The notes: generated by a model from the sequence alone, not told the origin. A stretch of DNA of 64,000 bases from MADRE3 sp963718195 (GCA_963718195.1 CAVQYQ010000005.1:868001-932000); one strand, 5' to 3'. Positions 8,986 through 17,852 are shown, counted from the stretch's first letter. Numbers and translations: made by a program.

Positions 8986-9546
8986 ATGTCAGGTTTACTC
9001 GCTGAAATTGAAGAGAGAAGAGCAAATAGAGCCCTCAGTGAAAAAGAGCTGCCAGACGATGTGATTAAACGTCTGATGACAGCCGCAACATACGCCCCAA
9101 GCTGCTTCAACAGTCAGCCCTGGCGTTTGATGACGGTGACCGGACAGGAAGCGCTTAAAAAACTCCATGAATCTTTGACGGGCGGCAACTACTGGGCGAA
9201 AAAAGCACCACTGCTTGTTGTCGTCGCAACGAAGACATCTTTTGATGCAGTGCTCAGCGACAATCGGGAGTATGCCTTTTTCGGCTGCGGCCTTGCCGTA
9301 GAAAACCTGCTGCTCCAGGCAATCAAAGAAGGGCTGTACGCTCACCCTATGGCGGGTTTTGATCCACTTGTTGTCAAGGAGTCATTCGACATCCCTAAGG
9401 ATTTTACCGTTATCACCCTTATAGCTGTTGCCTATCCTGGTCCATTTGATGGACTGAGTGAAAAACATGTTGTGGCCGAGCAGAGCGACAGGAATCGGAA
9501 GCCGGAGGAGATGGTTATCTGCCACAATAGATGGAGTTTTGAGTAA
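8986..9546 (+). CDS. Nitroreductase-family flavoprotein
   Basis: A 186-residue FMN-dependent oxidoreductase, a usual size for the small nitroreductase family. The FMN-binding start (EIEERRANRALSEKELPDDV) and APSCFNSQPWRLMTVTG, which contacts FMN phosphate and ribityl, are clear. The middle GCGLAVENLLLQAIKEGLYAHPMAGFD is also typical. AAGGAG lies 7 bases before the ATG. The gene ends 59 bp from the convergent gntR. The physiological substrate is unknown. Its place in the island allows a role in reducing an oxidised substrate such as dehydroascorbate, but this is speculation. Confidence 0.85.
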   Translation: MSGLLAEIEERRANRALSEKELPDDVIKRLMTAATYAPSCFNSQPWRLMTVTGQEALKKLHESLTGGNYWAKKAPLLVVVATKTSFDAVLSDNREYAFFGCGLAVENLLLQAIKEGLYAHPMAGFDPLVVKESFDIPKDFTVITLIAVAYPGPFDGLSEKHVVAEQSDRNRKPEEMVICHNRWSFE

Positions 9547-9605
9547 TTGCCCTGTCACCAGTAGCTCACCGAAATGATTCTGGTGACAGATCAGTGAGGT
9601 CAGGT

Positions 9606-10259
9606 TTATTTTTCCAGGTTGGGAATGATGTAGGTGGCTGCGTGGTTGAGATCACGCCTTAAAGCTTCAACAGCCTTCCTGCTGTTTCCCGCAGCGAAAC
9701 CTTCAAACATTTCTCTGTGACAGCTCGATGGAGTGGAGAGATCCTGCCTGTCAATGGCATAGAGATAAATGTAAGGATTGACGCGAGCCAGGAGTCGCTG
9801 GATCAACTCCAGCAGCAATGAAGAGCCGGCATATGAATAGATTGTCTGGTGAAACTGATCGTTTTTCTTGATGTAGGCTTTGTGATTGACTTCGATGTTT
9901 TTTTCCATAGCCACAAGAATTTTCTCCACCTTTTGAACCGCTGATGGCGGTCGGAGAGAGCAGGCTTTATCGACTGCTTCAACCTCGAGCAACAAGCGCA
10001 GATTGAGGACCTCTTGAAACTCTTTCCTTGTCAGGTGGTTCACCCTGATTTTCTTGTTGCTCTCGACGACCAATACCCGCTCCGACTCAAGCTGCCAGAC
10101 TGCCTCCCGCACAGGCAGAAGGCTTACGCCGAATTGCTCAGCCAAACCTCGAAGACTGATTACCTCTCCAGGAAACAGTTCTGCGTCGAGAATTCTACGA
10201 CGCAACTGGTCATAGACCTTCTGCCTCAGGGTGACGTTGGTAATTTTCTCAATGGCCAT
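9606..10259 (-). CDS. GntR-family transcriptional regulator (FadR/FCD subfamily)
   Basis: A 217-residue regulator with an N-terminal winged helix (residues 10-75: LRRRILDAELFPGEVISLRGLAEQFGVSLLPVREAVWQLESERVL) and a C-terminal all-helical FCD ligand domain with conserved metal-site histidine candidates (NDQFHQTIY; SSCHREMFEGF). FCD regulators usually repress sugar-acid catabolism and release DNA on binding a pathway intermediate. It is transcribed away from ulaG, with TATATGTGATATCA motifs in front of both genes and a related palindrome before the ABC operon. That suggests autoregulation and control of the whole island. Confidence 0.9.
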   Translation of the reverse strand: MAIEKITNVTLRQKVYDQLRRRILDAELFPGEVISLRGLAEQFGVSLLPVREAVWQLESERVLVVESNKKIRVNHLTRKEFQEVLNLRLLLEVEAVDKACSLRPPSAVQKVEKILVAMEKNIEVNHKAYIKKNDQFHQTIYSYAGSSLLLELIQRLLARVNPYIYLYAIDRQDLSTPSSCHREMFEGFAAGNSRKAVEALRRDLNHAATYIIPNLEK

Positions 10260-10276
10260 ATTTTGCTCAAGATTGT

Positions 10277-10290
10277 TATATGTGATATCA
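10277..10290. promoter_or_regulatory. Putative GntR operator upstream of gntR
   Basis: The 14-base string TATATGTGATATCA is identical to positions 10441-10454 in front of ulaG. It lies 18 bases upstream of the gntR start codon on the minus strand, where bound repressor would block transcription or early elongation. Only one arm of the palindrome is well kept here, so affinity may be lower. Confidence 0.6.
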
Positions 10291-10440
10291 GCTAAATCGT
10301 TCAGGAACTATAATATTGAGAAACACCACACTTGGCAAGCAGTAGATGAAAATTTTTAGGTGTTCGGTCGCTCTCTGCTCCAAGGTACATTCAGAAAAAA
10401 AAGCCATAACAGCATTGCATCCAGCACTTGTAATTTTCGG

Positions 10441-10460
10441 TATATGTGATATCATATCAC
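10441..10460. promoter_or_regulatory. Putative GntR operator upstream of ulaG
   Basis: Contains the perfect palindrome GTGATAT-C-ATATCAC inside TATATGTGATATCATATCAC. The site is 97 bp before the ulaG start. It is the most symmetrical of the three related sites and the likely main operator for the ulaG-ulaF-kinase operon. Confidence 0.65.
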
Positions 10461-10556
10461 GCACGAGTTAACAAATCAAATCGTAAATTTCTATCGATAT
10501 ATCGATCTCCACCATCACCTTCTGCCCGCCAGGGGATCGATCCCAAGGAGGAAAAT

Positions 10557-11621
10557 ATGAGTAAAGTCAATGAAATCACGAGAGAATCATGGATTTTAAA
10601 AAACTTCCCCGAGTGGGGTACATGGCTCAATGAAGAAATAGATGAAGAACAGGTTTCCCCCGGCTCCGTTGCCATGTGGTGGCTCGGCTGCACCGGTATC
10701 TGGATCAAATCTGAAGGGGGTACCAACCTCTGTATCGACTACTGGACGAAACATGGTAAAAAAACAAAACAGAACAAGTGGATGAAGGATCAGCACCAGC
10801 ACCAGCGTATGATCGGCTGCAAAAAACTTCAACCCAATCTTCGAAATGTTCCCTGCGTCCTCGACCCGTTTGCGATCAAAAAGGTCGATGCCATACTCTC
10901 GACCCATCATCACGGTGACCATATCGATGAGAACGTCGCCGCTGCAGTGCTCCAGAACTGTGCTCCCGATGTCCCTTTCATTGGTCCTAAAGCCTGCGTT
11001 GATCTCTGGGTTGGATGGGGAGTACCTGAGGATCGCTGCATTGTCGTCAAACCAGGAGATGTCGTAAAGGTTGGTGACACCGAAATTGTAGCCCTCGACT
11101 CTTTTGACCGCACCGAACTTGTCACCGCTCCCCAGGGTACGATTCTTAAGGGAAAAATGGTACAGGAAATGGACCTGCTGGCCGTTAACTACCTGATCAA
11201 GAGTCCGGGCGGTAACATCTATCACAGCGGCGACTCCCACTACTCAAATTATTATGCCAAGCATGGGAACGATCATAAGATTGACGTCGCCTTCGGCTCC
11301 TTTGGTGAAAACCCACGGGGCATGACAGACAAGATGACCTCCATAGATATTCTCAGAATGGCCGAGAGCCTCCGCTGCAAAGTTGTGATTCCTATACATC
11401 ACGATATCTGGACCAATTTTCAGGCAGATCCAATGGAGATCAAAATACTCTGGCAGCTGCGCAAGGACAGGCTGCAATATTCTTTTAAACCATTCATCTG
11501 GCAGGTCGGCGGCAAATTCACCTTCCCCGAAGATCAGGACAAGCTGGAATATCATTACCCAAGAGGGTTTGACGATGCCTTTGCGATCGAACCGGATCTA
11601 CCGTTCAAATCATTATTATAA
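10557..11621 (+). CDS. ulaG: L-ascorbate-6-phosphate lactonase UlaG (metallo-beta-lactamase fold)
   Basis: UlaG hydrolyses L-ascorbate 6-phosphate to 3-keto-L-gulonate 6-phosphate in the cytoplasm. From ATG 10557 the protein is 354 residues, the same length as E. coli UlaG. This start has AAGGAGG just upstream and removes a poor 37-residue extension of the open frame from 10446. The metallo-beta-lactamase motif THHHGDH lies near residues 116-122, and further ligand candidates include GDSHYSNYY and PIHHDIWTNF. MWWLGCTGIWIKS and the final region match the UlaG group rather than generic hydrolases. It is first in an operon with ulaD, ulaE and ulaF. No ascorbate PTS gene accompanies it. Confidence 0.93.
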   Translation: MSKVNEITRESWILKNFPEWGTWLNEEIDEEQVSPGSVAMWWLGCTGIWIKSEGGTNLCIDYWTKHGKKTKQNKWMKDQHQHQRMIGCKKLQPNLRNVPCVLDPFAIKKVDAILSTHHHGDHIDENVAAAVLQNCAPDVPFIGPKACVDLWVGWGVPEDRCIVVKPGDVVKVGDTEIVALDSFDRTELVTAPQGTILKGKMVQEMDLLAVNYLIKSPGGNIYHSGDSHYSNYYAKHGNDHKIDVAFGSFGENPRGMTDKMTSIDILRMAESLRCKVVIPIHHDIWTNFQADPMEIKILWQLRKDRLQYSFKPFIWQVGGKFTFPEDQDKLEYHYPRGFDDAFAIEPDLPFKSLL

Positions 11622-11641
11622 TTTACCAGGAGGGATCTCGC

Positions 11642-12289
11642 ATGAGTAAGCCACTACTCCAGGTAGCCCTGGACAACCTCACTATTCCTTCAGCCCTGGA
11701 AGCGACACGTTCTCTGGCGTCTGAGGTCGACGTCCTTGAAGTGGGTACGATCCTTTGCTACGCAGAAGGCGCCCGTGCCGTTGGCATCCTGCGTGCCTTG
11801 TACCCGGACAAGATCATCGTCGCAGATCTGAAAGCCGCAGACGCCGGGGGGACTGTTGCAGAAATTGTTTTTTCACAGGGCGCCACCTGGATGACTGCTA
11901 TCTGCTGTGCCCCTTATGCAACGATGGAAGCAGCCCTCGAGGTTGCCAGGAAGTATAATGGTGATGTACAGATAGAACTCTATGGCGACTGGACCTTCGA
12001 GCAGGCAGAAAAATGGCGTGAGATTGGTCTCACCCAGGCGATTTATCACCGGGGCCGGGACGCTGCCCTTGCCGGTCAGCAGTGGGGTGAAGAAGATCTG
12101 GCAAAAATAAGAAGACTCTCGGATATGGGTTTTGAAGTTTCGATAACCGGAGGGCTTTTTGCCCCTGATCTTGGAATTTTCAAGGGAATACCCGCCAAAT
12201 GTTTTATAGCCGGGCGCGGCTTGTATGGTGCAGACGATCCTGCCCAGGCAGCCCGTGACTTCAAGGCAGCCATCGATCAACACTGGTAG
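11642..12289 (+). CDS. ulaD: 3-keto-L-gulonate-6-phosphate decarboxylase
   Basis: This 215-residue TIM-barrel enzyme of the OMP-decarboxylase suprafamily converts 3-keto-L-gulonate 6-phosphate to L-xylulose 5-phosphate and CO2, using Mg2+. It keeps the suprafamily signatures: LQVALDNLTIPSA at the N-terminus, EVGTILCYAEGARAV, the catalytic DLKAADAGG strand (D-x-K-x-x-D), YHRGRDAALAGQQWGEED, and the phosphate loop ITGGLFAPD with FIAGRGLYGA. Alignment by eye to E. coli UlaD/SgbH is continuous. AGGAGGG lies 6-7 bases before the ATG. It is 20 bp after ulaG and 5 bp before ulaE. Confidence 0.94.
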   Translation: MSKPLLQVALDNLTIPSALEATRSLASEVDVLEVGTILCYAEGARAVGILRALYPDKIIVADLKAADAGGTVAEIVFSQGATWMTAICCAPYATMEAALEVARKYNGDVQIELYGDWTFEQAEKWREIGLTQAIYHRGRDAALAGQQWGEEDLAKIRRLSDMGFEVSITGGLFAPDLGIFKGIPAKCFIAGRGLYGADDPAQAARDFKAAIDQHW

Positions 12290-12294
12290 ACGAT

Positions 12295-13164
12295 ATGAAG
12301 GCAGAGGATATCAAATTAGGCATCTATGAAAAGGCGTTGCCTTACGGCTCCGGCTGGATTGAAAAATTGGCAACCGCCGAAGAACTCGGTTTTCAATTCG
12401 TGGAAATGTCAGTGGATGAGACTGACGAACGGTTAGCCAGACTTGACTGGAGCCTTCAGGAACGAAAGGATTTTACCCGGGCGGTATTGGACAGCCGGCT
12501 TACCGTACCAACCATGTGTTTGAGCGGTCACCGCCGCTTTCCCCTGGGAAGTCGTGATCTTCAGGTTCGCAATAAAGCTCTGGAAATCATGGAAAAGGCG
12601 ATCCGACTGGCTGCAGATACCTCCATCCGTACCATCCAGCTTGCCGGTTATGACGTTTACTATGAAGAAGGCGGCGTTGACACACGTCAATACTACCTTG
12701 AGAACATGCAGAAATGCCTGGAGATGGCCGCCCGGGAACAGGTGATGCTGGCCATGGAAATCATGGACCACCCGTTCATGAACTCTATCCTGAAATTCAT
12801 GAATATAAAGCAGATCCTCCAATCACCCTGGTTCACCGTTTATCCCGATGTCGGTAACCTGAGTGCCTGGGGTAACGATGTGGCCGATGAACTCACCCTG
12901 GGGGGAAGACAGATCGTCGCCATGCACCTCAAAGATACCAGAGCCGTCACACCAGAGCATGAGGGTACCTTCAAGGAAGTTCCCTTTGGAGACGGATGCG
13001 TTGATTTTCCGCTGGTTTTTAGAAAACTCAAAGAGCTCAACTATTGTGGCCCTTTGCTTATCGAGATGTGGACGGAGCGGGCAGATGACCCGAAACAGAC
13101 CATTCGGGAAGCCAGGGACTGGCTGTTTGAGCGCATGCGCGAAGGAGGTTTTATTGATGAATGA
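12295..13164 (+). CDS. ulaE: L-xylulose-5-phosphate 3-epimerase
   Basis: A 289-residue xylose-isomerase-like TIM-barrel enzyme that converts L-xylulose 5-phosphate to L-ribulose 5-phosphate. It opens LGIYEKALPYGSGWIEKL, as UlaE/SgbU proteins do, followed by TVPTMCLSGHRRFPLGS. Metal-ligand segments are MLAMEIMDHPF, YPDVGNLSAWG, VAMHLKDTR and LLIEMWTE. The stop overlaps the ulaF start by 8 bases, so translation of the two is coupled. Length matches the E. coli enzymes (about 284-286 residues). Confidence 0.93.
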   Translation: MKAEDIKLGIYEKALPYGSGWIEKLATAEELGFQFVEMSVDETDERLARLDWSLQERKDFTRAVLDSRLTVPTMCLSGHRRFPLGSRDLQVRNKALEIMEKAIRLAADTSIRTIQLAGYDVYYEEGGVDTRQYYLENMQKCLEMAAREQVMLAMEIMDHPFMNSILKFMNIKQILQSPWFTVYPDVGNLSAWGNDVADELTLGGRQIVAMHLKDTRAVTPEHEGTFKEVPFGDGCVDFPLVFRKLKELNYCGPLLIEMWTERADDPKQTIREARDWLFERMREGGFIDE

Positions 13165-13852
13165 TGAGATGAGAAGAGAAGTGTTCAAGGCCAACCTGCT
13201 GTTGAGCGAGTGGGGACTGGTCATTTTCACCTGGGGAAATGTCAGTGGTATAGATCGTCGCAGGGGTGAAGTGATTATCAAACCGAGCGGGGTCGCCTAT
13301 GATACAATGGTTACCGAAGATCTGGTAGTGGTTGATCTGGAGGGCAACAAAATCAGCGGTGATTATAACCCAAGCTCAGACCTGGCAACTCACCTTGAAA
13401 TCTATAAAACGTTTCCAGACTGTGGTGGGGTCGTCCATACCCACTCCAGGATGGCCACTGCCTGGGCCCAGGCCGGCAGAGATCTGCCAGCTTTTGGCAC
13501 GACCCATGCCGACTATTTCTATGGGCCGATTCCATGTACCCGCCCACTCACCAGCGCAGAGATCCAGGGCGCCTATGAATATGAGACCGGCAAGGTGATC
13601 ACCGAGACTTTTCATGGGCGAGCCATTGACCCGAAAGCCGTACCGGGGGTACTGGTCAACGGTCATGGTCCTTTTTCATGGGGAAAAGATGCAATGGATG
13701 CGGTGCATAATACTGCCGTGCTGGAAGAGATCGCTGCCATGGCCAGTGCGTCTCTGGCACTTTCCCCCAGCTTAGGCGGAATTTCCCAGGAACTGCTCGA
13801 CAAGCATTATCTCCGTAAACACGGTAAAGATGCCTACTATGGGCAGCAATAA
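13157..13852 (+). CDS. ulaF: L-ribulose-5-phosphate 4-epimerase
   Basis: A 231-residue class II aldolase-family, Zn2+-dependent epimerase making D-xylulose 5-phosphate for the pentose phosphate pathway. The long frame is open from 12863, but ATG 13157 has AAGGAGG 8 bases upstream and gives a protein of AraD/UlaF length. Family motifs: GLVIFTWGNVSGIDRR, IIKPSGVAYDTM, VVHTHSRMATAWAQAG with two zinc histidines, FGTTHADYFYG, and VLVNGHGPFSWG with the third zinc histidine. AraD is an alternative name, but the neighbours favour UlaF/SgbE. Confidence 0.93.
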   Translation: MNDEMRREVFKANLLLSEWGLVIFTWGNVSGIDRRRGEVIIKPSGVAYDTMVTEDLVVVDLEGNKISGDYNPSSDLATHLEIYKTFPDCGGVVHTHSRMATAWAQAGRDLPAFGTTHADYFYGPIPCTRPLTSAEIQGAYEYETGKVITETFHGRAIDPKAVPGVLVNGHGPFSWGKDAMDAVHNTAVLEEIAAMASASLALSPSLGGISQELLDKHYLRKHGKDAYYGQQ

Positions 13853-13927
13853 ACCAGGAGACAGTCCGACAAGAAGATTTTCACCTCAGACCTTACTAAC
13901 TGAACCAGGCAACAGCTACAAACAGAC

Positions 13928-15421
13928 GTGAATTCCATCCTGACAATCGATATCGGCTCCACCTCCATGCGGGCCATCCAGTATGACGAGGAAGGCACTG
14001 TTTTAAACACCTGCAGCAGAACCACCATCCCCGAATACAAGTCCGATAAATCGGTTGAGCTTGATGCTTCAGCTCTTGTTGCAAATCTGCTCTCCATGCT
14101 CAAAGAGTCCTGCGATCACAGCCTCTCAAACAATTATCAGATTGGCAGCATCAGTGTGACCTCCCAACGCTCTTCTGTTGTACCGGTAAATAGGAAAGGA
14201 GAAGCACTTGCCCCATTTATCATGTGGCACGATAAGCGCACCTTGCCCATATGCCAGGAACTGCAGGAACACGAAGACCGGGTGTACAGCTTGACCGGCC
14301 TACGAATCTCGCCGGTACTGTCGGCCGTCAAGATGACCTGGTTCAGGCGTAACAGGCCGGAGATAATTAATAAAACAGCAAAACTTCTGGGTATTCAGGA
14401 CCTGGCGATTCACACGTTGACCGGCGAATTTGTCACTGACCACTCGCTGGCCTCAAATACCAATCTTCTTAACCTCAAGCGTCGCGAATGGGACCAAGAA
14501 CTCCTGACCCTCTTCGAAGTTGACCAGAATCACCTCTGTGCGCTTATTCCGCCAGGTACCATCTGCGGTCATACCAACTCCGAAATCAAAAAACTCACGG
14601 GAGTTGCCAAAGGGACACCGGTCATCTCTGCGGGTGGAGACCAGCAATGTGCTGCACTCGGACTCGGAATCACCAGTACAGGCAAGCTCAAGTGCACCAC
14701 CGGTACAGGCTCATACCTGATAGCCCACACCAACAGCCCGGTCATTGATGAAAAAAGGCGGTTTCTCTGTAAGGTCGGGGCAATTCCGGGGACCTATAAC
14801 CTTGAGGCGGGACTTCTCACCACCGGTGCGGTATACCGCTGGTTTCTCGAGCAGTTCTATTCGTCACAGTCCGGGACGGCGGATATAGAAACGATCAATC
14901 AAGAAGTACTTTCCAGTCCACCCGGGGCAAACGGCGTACTGCTCCTGCCCCACTTCGAGGGAAGCGGTGCTCCCTATTGGAACCCTGCTGATACCGGCGT
15001 CTTCTACAATATGACCCTGTCTACCACCCGTGCGGATATGGCCCGGTCGGTCCTTGAGTCGATTGTCATGGAGATGGCAGAAAACGTCTCGCTGTTTCGA
15101 GCAAAACTGGGTCACGTCTCCAAAATCTGTATCTCCGGAGGTATGACCAAATTCGCTCTGTATAATCAACTCCAGGCTGATGTGTATGGCTCGGAGGTTG
15201 TCCTCTACTCGAACATGGAGTCCACTTCCCTCGGCGCCTGGATATCTGCTGCCGTCTGCTGTGGTCTGTATCCCGGCTATGATGATGCCTTTCGCGCTGT
15301 ACAGCCAACAGGTTCAGGAACCATTTTCACGCCAGATAACCAACAGAAAACCTTTTACGACGCACTTGCCCGCAGACGAAAAAAAATCTATCAAACGCTT
15401 CAGTTGATAAAAAATGATTAA
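13928..15421 (+). CDS. FGGY-family carbohydrate kinase (candidate ascorbate or L-xylulose kinase)
   Basis: A 497-residue sugar kinase with two actin-like domains. It begins ILTIDIGSTSMRAIQYDEEG (phosphate-1 loop) and carries the C-terminal-domain entry VISAGGDQQCAALGLG, the phosphate-2 loop CTTGTGSYLI, and the adenosine loop ICISGGMTKFALYNQLQADV, typical of FGGY enzymes. Start is GTG 13928; the ribosome site is weak. It is last in the ula operon. E. coli's yia operon places L-xylulose kinase (LyxK) in this position. Here no PTS is present to make ascorbate 6-phosphate, so this enzyme may phosphorylate ascorbate itself. The family is certain, the substrate is not. A MITE begins 5 bases after its stop. 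Confidence 0.88.
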   Translation: MNSILTIDIGSTSMRAIQYDEEGTVLNTCSRTTIPEYKSDKSVELDASALVANLLSMLKESCDHSLSNNYQIGSISVTSQRSSVVPVNRKGEALAPFIMWHDKRTLPICQELQEHEDRVYSLTGLRISPVLSAVKMTWFRRNRPEIINKTAKLLGIQDLAIHTLTGEFVTDHSLASNTNLLNLKRREWDQELLTLFEVDQNHLCALIPPGTICGHTNSEIKKLTGVAKGTPVISAGGDQQCAALGLGITSTGKLKCTTGTGSYLIAHTNSPVIDEKRRFLCKVGAIPGTYNLEAGLLTTGAVYRWFLEQFYSSQSGTADIETINQEVLSSPPGANGVLLLPHFEGSGAPYWNPADTGVFYNMTLSTTRADMARSVLESIVMEMAENVSLFRAKLGHVSKICISGGMTKFALYNQLQADVYGSEVVLYSNMESTSLGAWISAAVCCGLYPGYDDAFRAVQPTGSGTIFTPDNQQKTFYDALARRRKKIYQTLQLIKND

Positions 15422-15426
15422 GAGAG

Positions 15427-15566
15427 GAGCCTTTTGCAAAATGATGATTTTCGTTCAACGTCAAGGCATGTGAAAAAATTTTACCGCAGGCATCGTTGAT
15501 ATTCCGAGGATAAAAATTTAAGCATAACGTAGAGATTGAGCGAAAAGGGCGTTTTGCAAGTGGCTC
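15427..15566 (+). mobile_element. 140-bp MITE-like element, copy 1
   Basis: The element starts GAGCCTTTTGCAAAATGATG and ends GGGCGTTTTGCAAGTGGCTC. The ends are imperfect inverted repeats, sharing GAGCC, TTGCAAAA and TTTTCG. AGAG flanks both sides as a possible 4-base target duplication. The body is nearly identical to the copies at 31530-31669 (reverse) and 46655-46795. No transposase is encoded. It lies between the kinase gene and convergent xthA. Confidence 0.85.
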
Positions 15567-15662
15567 AGAGGTCAACACGCACATTCAGTCCCTTCAACCT
15601 GTTCAGAATAAGAGGCCAGATCGTGGCTGAAACGGTTGTCTGTTTGAGATGAGATATTCAGC

Positions 15663-16442
15663 TCAGGTGTCAAAATCCAGCTCGATTCCGACCGGACAAT
15701 GATCTGAACCAAAAACCTCATTGAGGATAAAGGCGTCTTTTACTCTCTTGTCCTCGATAAGATCACGCGTCACGAAAAAATAGTCTATGCGCCAGCCCGC
15801 GTTGTTTTTACGTGCATTAAACCGATAGCTCCACCACGAGTACTTGACTGTCTCAGGATAGAAATACCTGAAGGTATCGACATACCCGCGGGCAACGATG
15901 TCATCGAGGACATCACGCTCTATTCGCAGGAACCCTGATCGATCTTTATTTGATTGCGGATTTTTCAGGTCGATTTCGTTGTGAGCTGTATTAAAATCAC
16001 CTGTTATTATAAGACTCCGGCCCTGGTCTTTTAGTCGATCAGTGTAGTTGAAGAAATCATCGTAGAAATCAAGTTTGTACTGCAGTCGCTCTTCATCCCG
16101 CTGGCCGTTGGGAAAGTACACATTAAATAAAACAAAATCGCCATAGTCCAGTTCAAGCACGCGCCCTTCCAAATCAAATCTGTCAACACCAAACCCCTCA
16201 CCGACATGTCGTGGAACAGGTTGCGTATAGGCAGCAACACCGCTATAGCCTTTTTTTTCAAGTGAGTAAGACCAGTGTGATTGATAATTCCCGAAAGCAA
16301 TCATTTCATCAGCACGCTGGTGAGCCTGCAGTTTTGTCTCCTGCAGGAGCAGAACATCGGGGCTCATCGCCTCGACGACCTGTCTGAAATCTTTTTTAAA
16401 CACTGCTCTCAAGCCGTTCACGTTCCAGGAAATTAACTTCAT
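15663..16442 (-). CDS. xthA: Exodeoxyribonuclease III
   Basis: A 259-residue AP endonuclease/3'-exonuclease of base-excision repair. It begins MKLISWNVNGLRAVFKKDF, the canonical exonuclease III start, so ATG 16442 is preferred to the in-frame ATG 6 codons upstream. Catalytic motifs are present: LLQETKLQAHQ (Mg2+-binding glutamate), IITGDFNTAHNEIDL (Asp/Asn pair), and the terminal GSDHCPVGIELDF (Asp-His). Length is normal. It is transcribed toward the kinase operon, with a MITE in the gap. It may be cotranscribed after waaA, which ends 132 bp upstream. Confidence 0.96.
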   Translation of the reverse strand: MKLISWNVNGLRAVFKKDFRQVVEAMSPDVLLLQETKLQAHQRADEMIAFGNYQSHWSYSLEKKGYSGVAAYTQPVPRHVGEGFGVDRFDLEGRVLELDYGDFVLFNVYFPNGQRDEERLQYKLDFYDDFFNYTDRLKDQGRSLIITGDFNTAHNEIDLKNPQSNKDRSGFLRIERDVLDDIVARGYVDTFRYFYPETVKYSWWSYRFNARKNNAGWRIDYFFVTRDLIEDKRVKDAFILNEVFGSDHCPVGIELDFDT

Positions 16443-16574
16443 AGCGTCGTACCTTCTCACTCTCTTTTAGGTGTTGAATCAACCGGGAAAAATAGTCAAA
16501 TTTACTAATAAATAAGCACTTTCCGGGCAAAATCGAAAAAGAGCAGGACAATTCAGCAGAAAAGAACCGGGATG

Positions 16575-17852
16575 TTAAAGATGACGGACCACGAGTTCGG
16601 CCTGAAGGGCACCGGCATGGTCCTGTTTTTGTACACAACTGGCTGCCCTTGCAGAAACCTCCTGGAGCAGTGACCGGTTGCCAGAAAAAGTTTCAAGGTG
16701 AACCTCAAGCTCCTCAGGCGATTGGACACATATGCCACCGCCTTTCTGCAGCAGGATATCGGCCCCATCCTGGAAATCATGGGTATTGGGGCCAAAAAAC
16801 AAGATGTTACCCCACACTGCCGCCTCGGCAAGGTTATGCCCCCCATAATTGGTGAAGCTTCCACCAACAAACACAAAGGTTCCAATGGAATAGAGCTCTG
16901 CGAGGTCTCCGAAGGTATCAATCAAAACAAGTGAAGATCGTCGCGTGCTGCCGTTTCTACAATGACTGAACAGATCATAATCGATACCGCTGCCAAGCAG
17001 CTTGGTTTCGAGCTGTTCCAGCCGGTCAATATGGCGCGGTGCGATACACCAGAGCTGGTCATGTCTCTTTGTTATCCGTTCATACACCGGCAGCAGCAGC
17101 GCCTCTTCCGGATCATGAGTGGAGCCGGCGATAAAAACATCAGTCTTGTCATCAATCTGGAGCAGGTCACGATACCTGCCCCTAATTGCCAGGTGATCGT
17201 CGGGGAGTATGGCATCAGATTTTATATTACCGGTAATCGTCACCACCTCCGGTTTTGCCCCGACGAGTAAAAATCTTTCAAAATCAACCCTGCCGATAAC
17301 ACCTATTTCATCAAAATTCCTGAGTACAGATTTGAACAGGAAGCGGAATCGCTGATACCTGTCGATCGATTTGTCTGAGATCCGGCCATTTAAGAGCACC
17401 ATGAGTGCACCAAATCGTTTTGTTTTGCCAATCGCAAGGGGCCACAATTCAGTTTCCAGACAGACATATACATCCGGATGAAAAACGTGTAAAAATCTAT
17501 CAACAACAAGCGGAATATCAAGCGGAGCAAGAAAACAAGGGATATCGTCCCCCAGTTTCTTACGTCCGTACTCACGTCCGTGAAGGGTCATCGTCGTTAC
17601 CACAAAACAGAGACCAGGAACACGGTCGACAAGATGTTTTATGATCATTCTGGCGGCATTAACTTCACCGATTGATGCAGCATGAATCCATATCCTGCGG
17701 GTTCCCTGTTTTTTATCCTTTTGTAAAGACACGAATCCGAGGCGCTCAGCCAGTCCTGACCGATGCTTCCCGGTGATAAGGACAAAGAGTAGCAGGAGAG
17801 GGAAACAGACAAAAAATATCAGTCCCACAAGAACCTGATAGAGAACAAACAA
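16575..17852 (-). CDS. waaA: 3-deoxy-D-manno-octulosonic acid (Kdo) transferase
   Basis: A 425-residue inner-membrane-anchored GT-B glycosyltransferase that attaches Kdo to lipid IVA in LPS synthesis. It has an N-terminal membrane anchor (LVGLIFFVCFPLLLLFVL), then RIWIHAASIGEVNAARMII with the conserved HAASxGE motif, and VYVCLETELWPLAI. The C-terminal nucleotide-sugar domain includes VFVGGSFTNYGGHNLAEAA. The start is TTG 17852 with GGAG 7 bases upstream. Presence of this gene supports a Gram-negative outer membrane. Confidence 0.95.
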   Translation of the reverse strand: MFVLYQVLVGLIFFVCFPLLLLFVLITGKHRSGLAERLGFVSLQKDKKQGTRRIWIHAASIGEVNAARMIIKHLVDRVPGLCFVVTTMTLHGREYGRKKLGDDIPCFLAPLDIPLVVDRFLHVFHPDVYVCLETELWPLAIGKTKRFGALMVLLNGRISDKSIDRYQRFRFLFKSVLRNFDEIGVIGRVDFERFLLVGAKPEVVTITGNIKSDAILPDDHLAIRGRYRDLLQIDDKTDVFIAGSTHDPEEALLLPVYERITKRHDQLWCIAPRHIDRLEQLETKLLGSGIDYDLFSHCRNGSTRRSSLVLIDTFGDLAELYSIGTFVFVGGSFTNYGGHNLAEAAVWGNILFFGPNTHDFQDGADILLQKGGGICVQSPEELEVHLETFSGNRSLLQEVSARAASCVQKQDHAGALQAELVVRHL

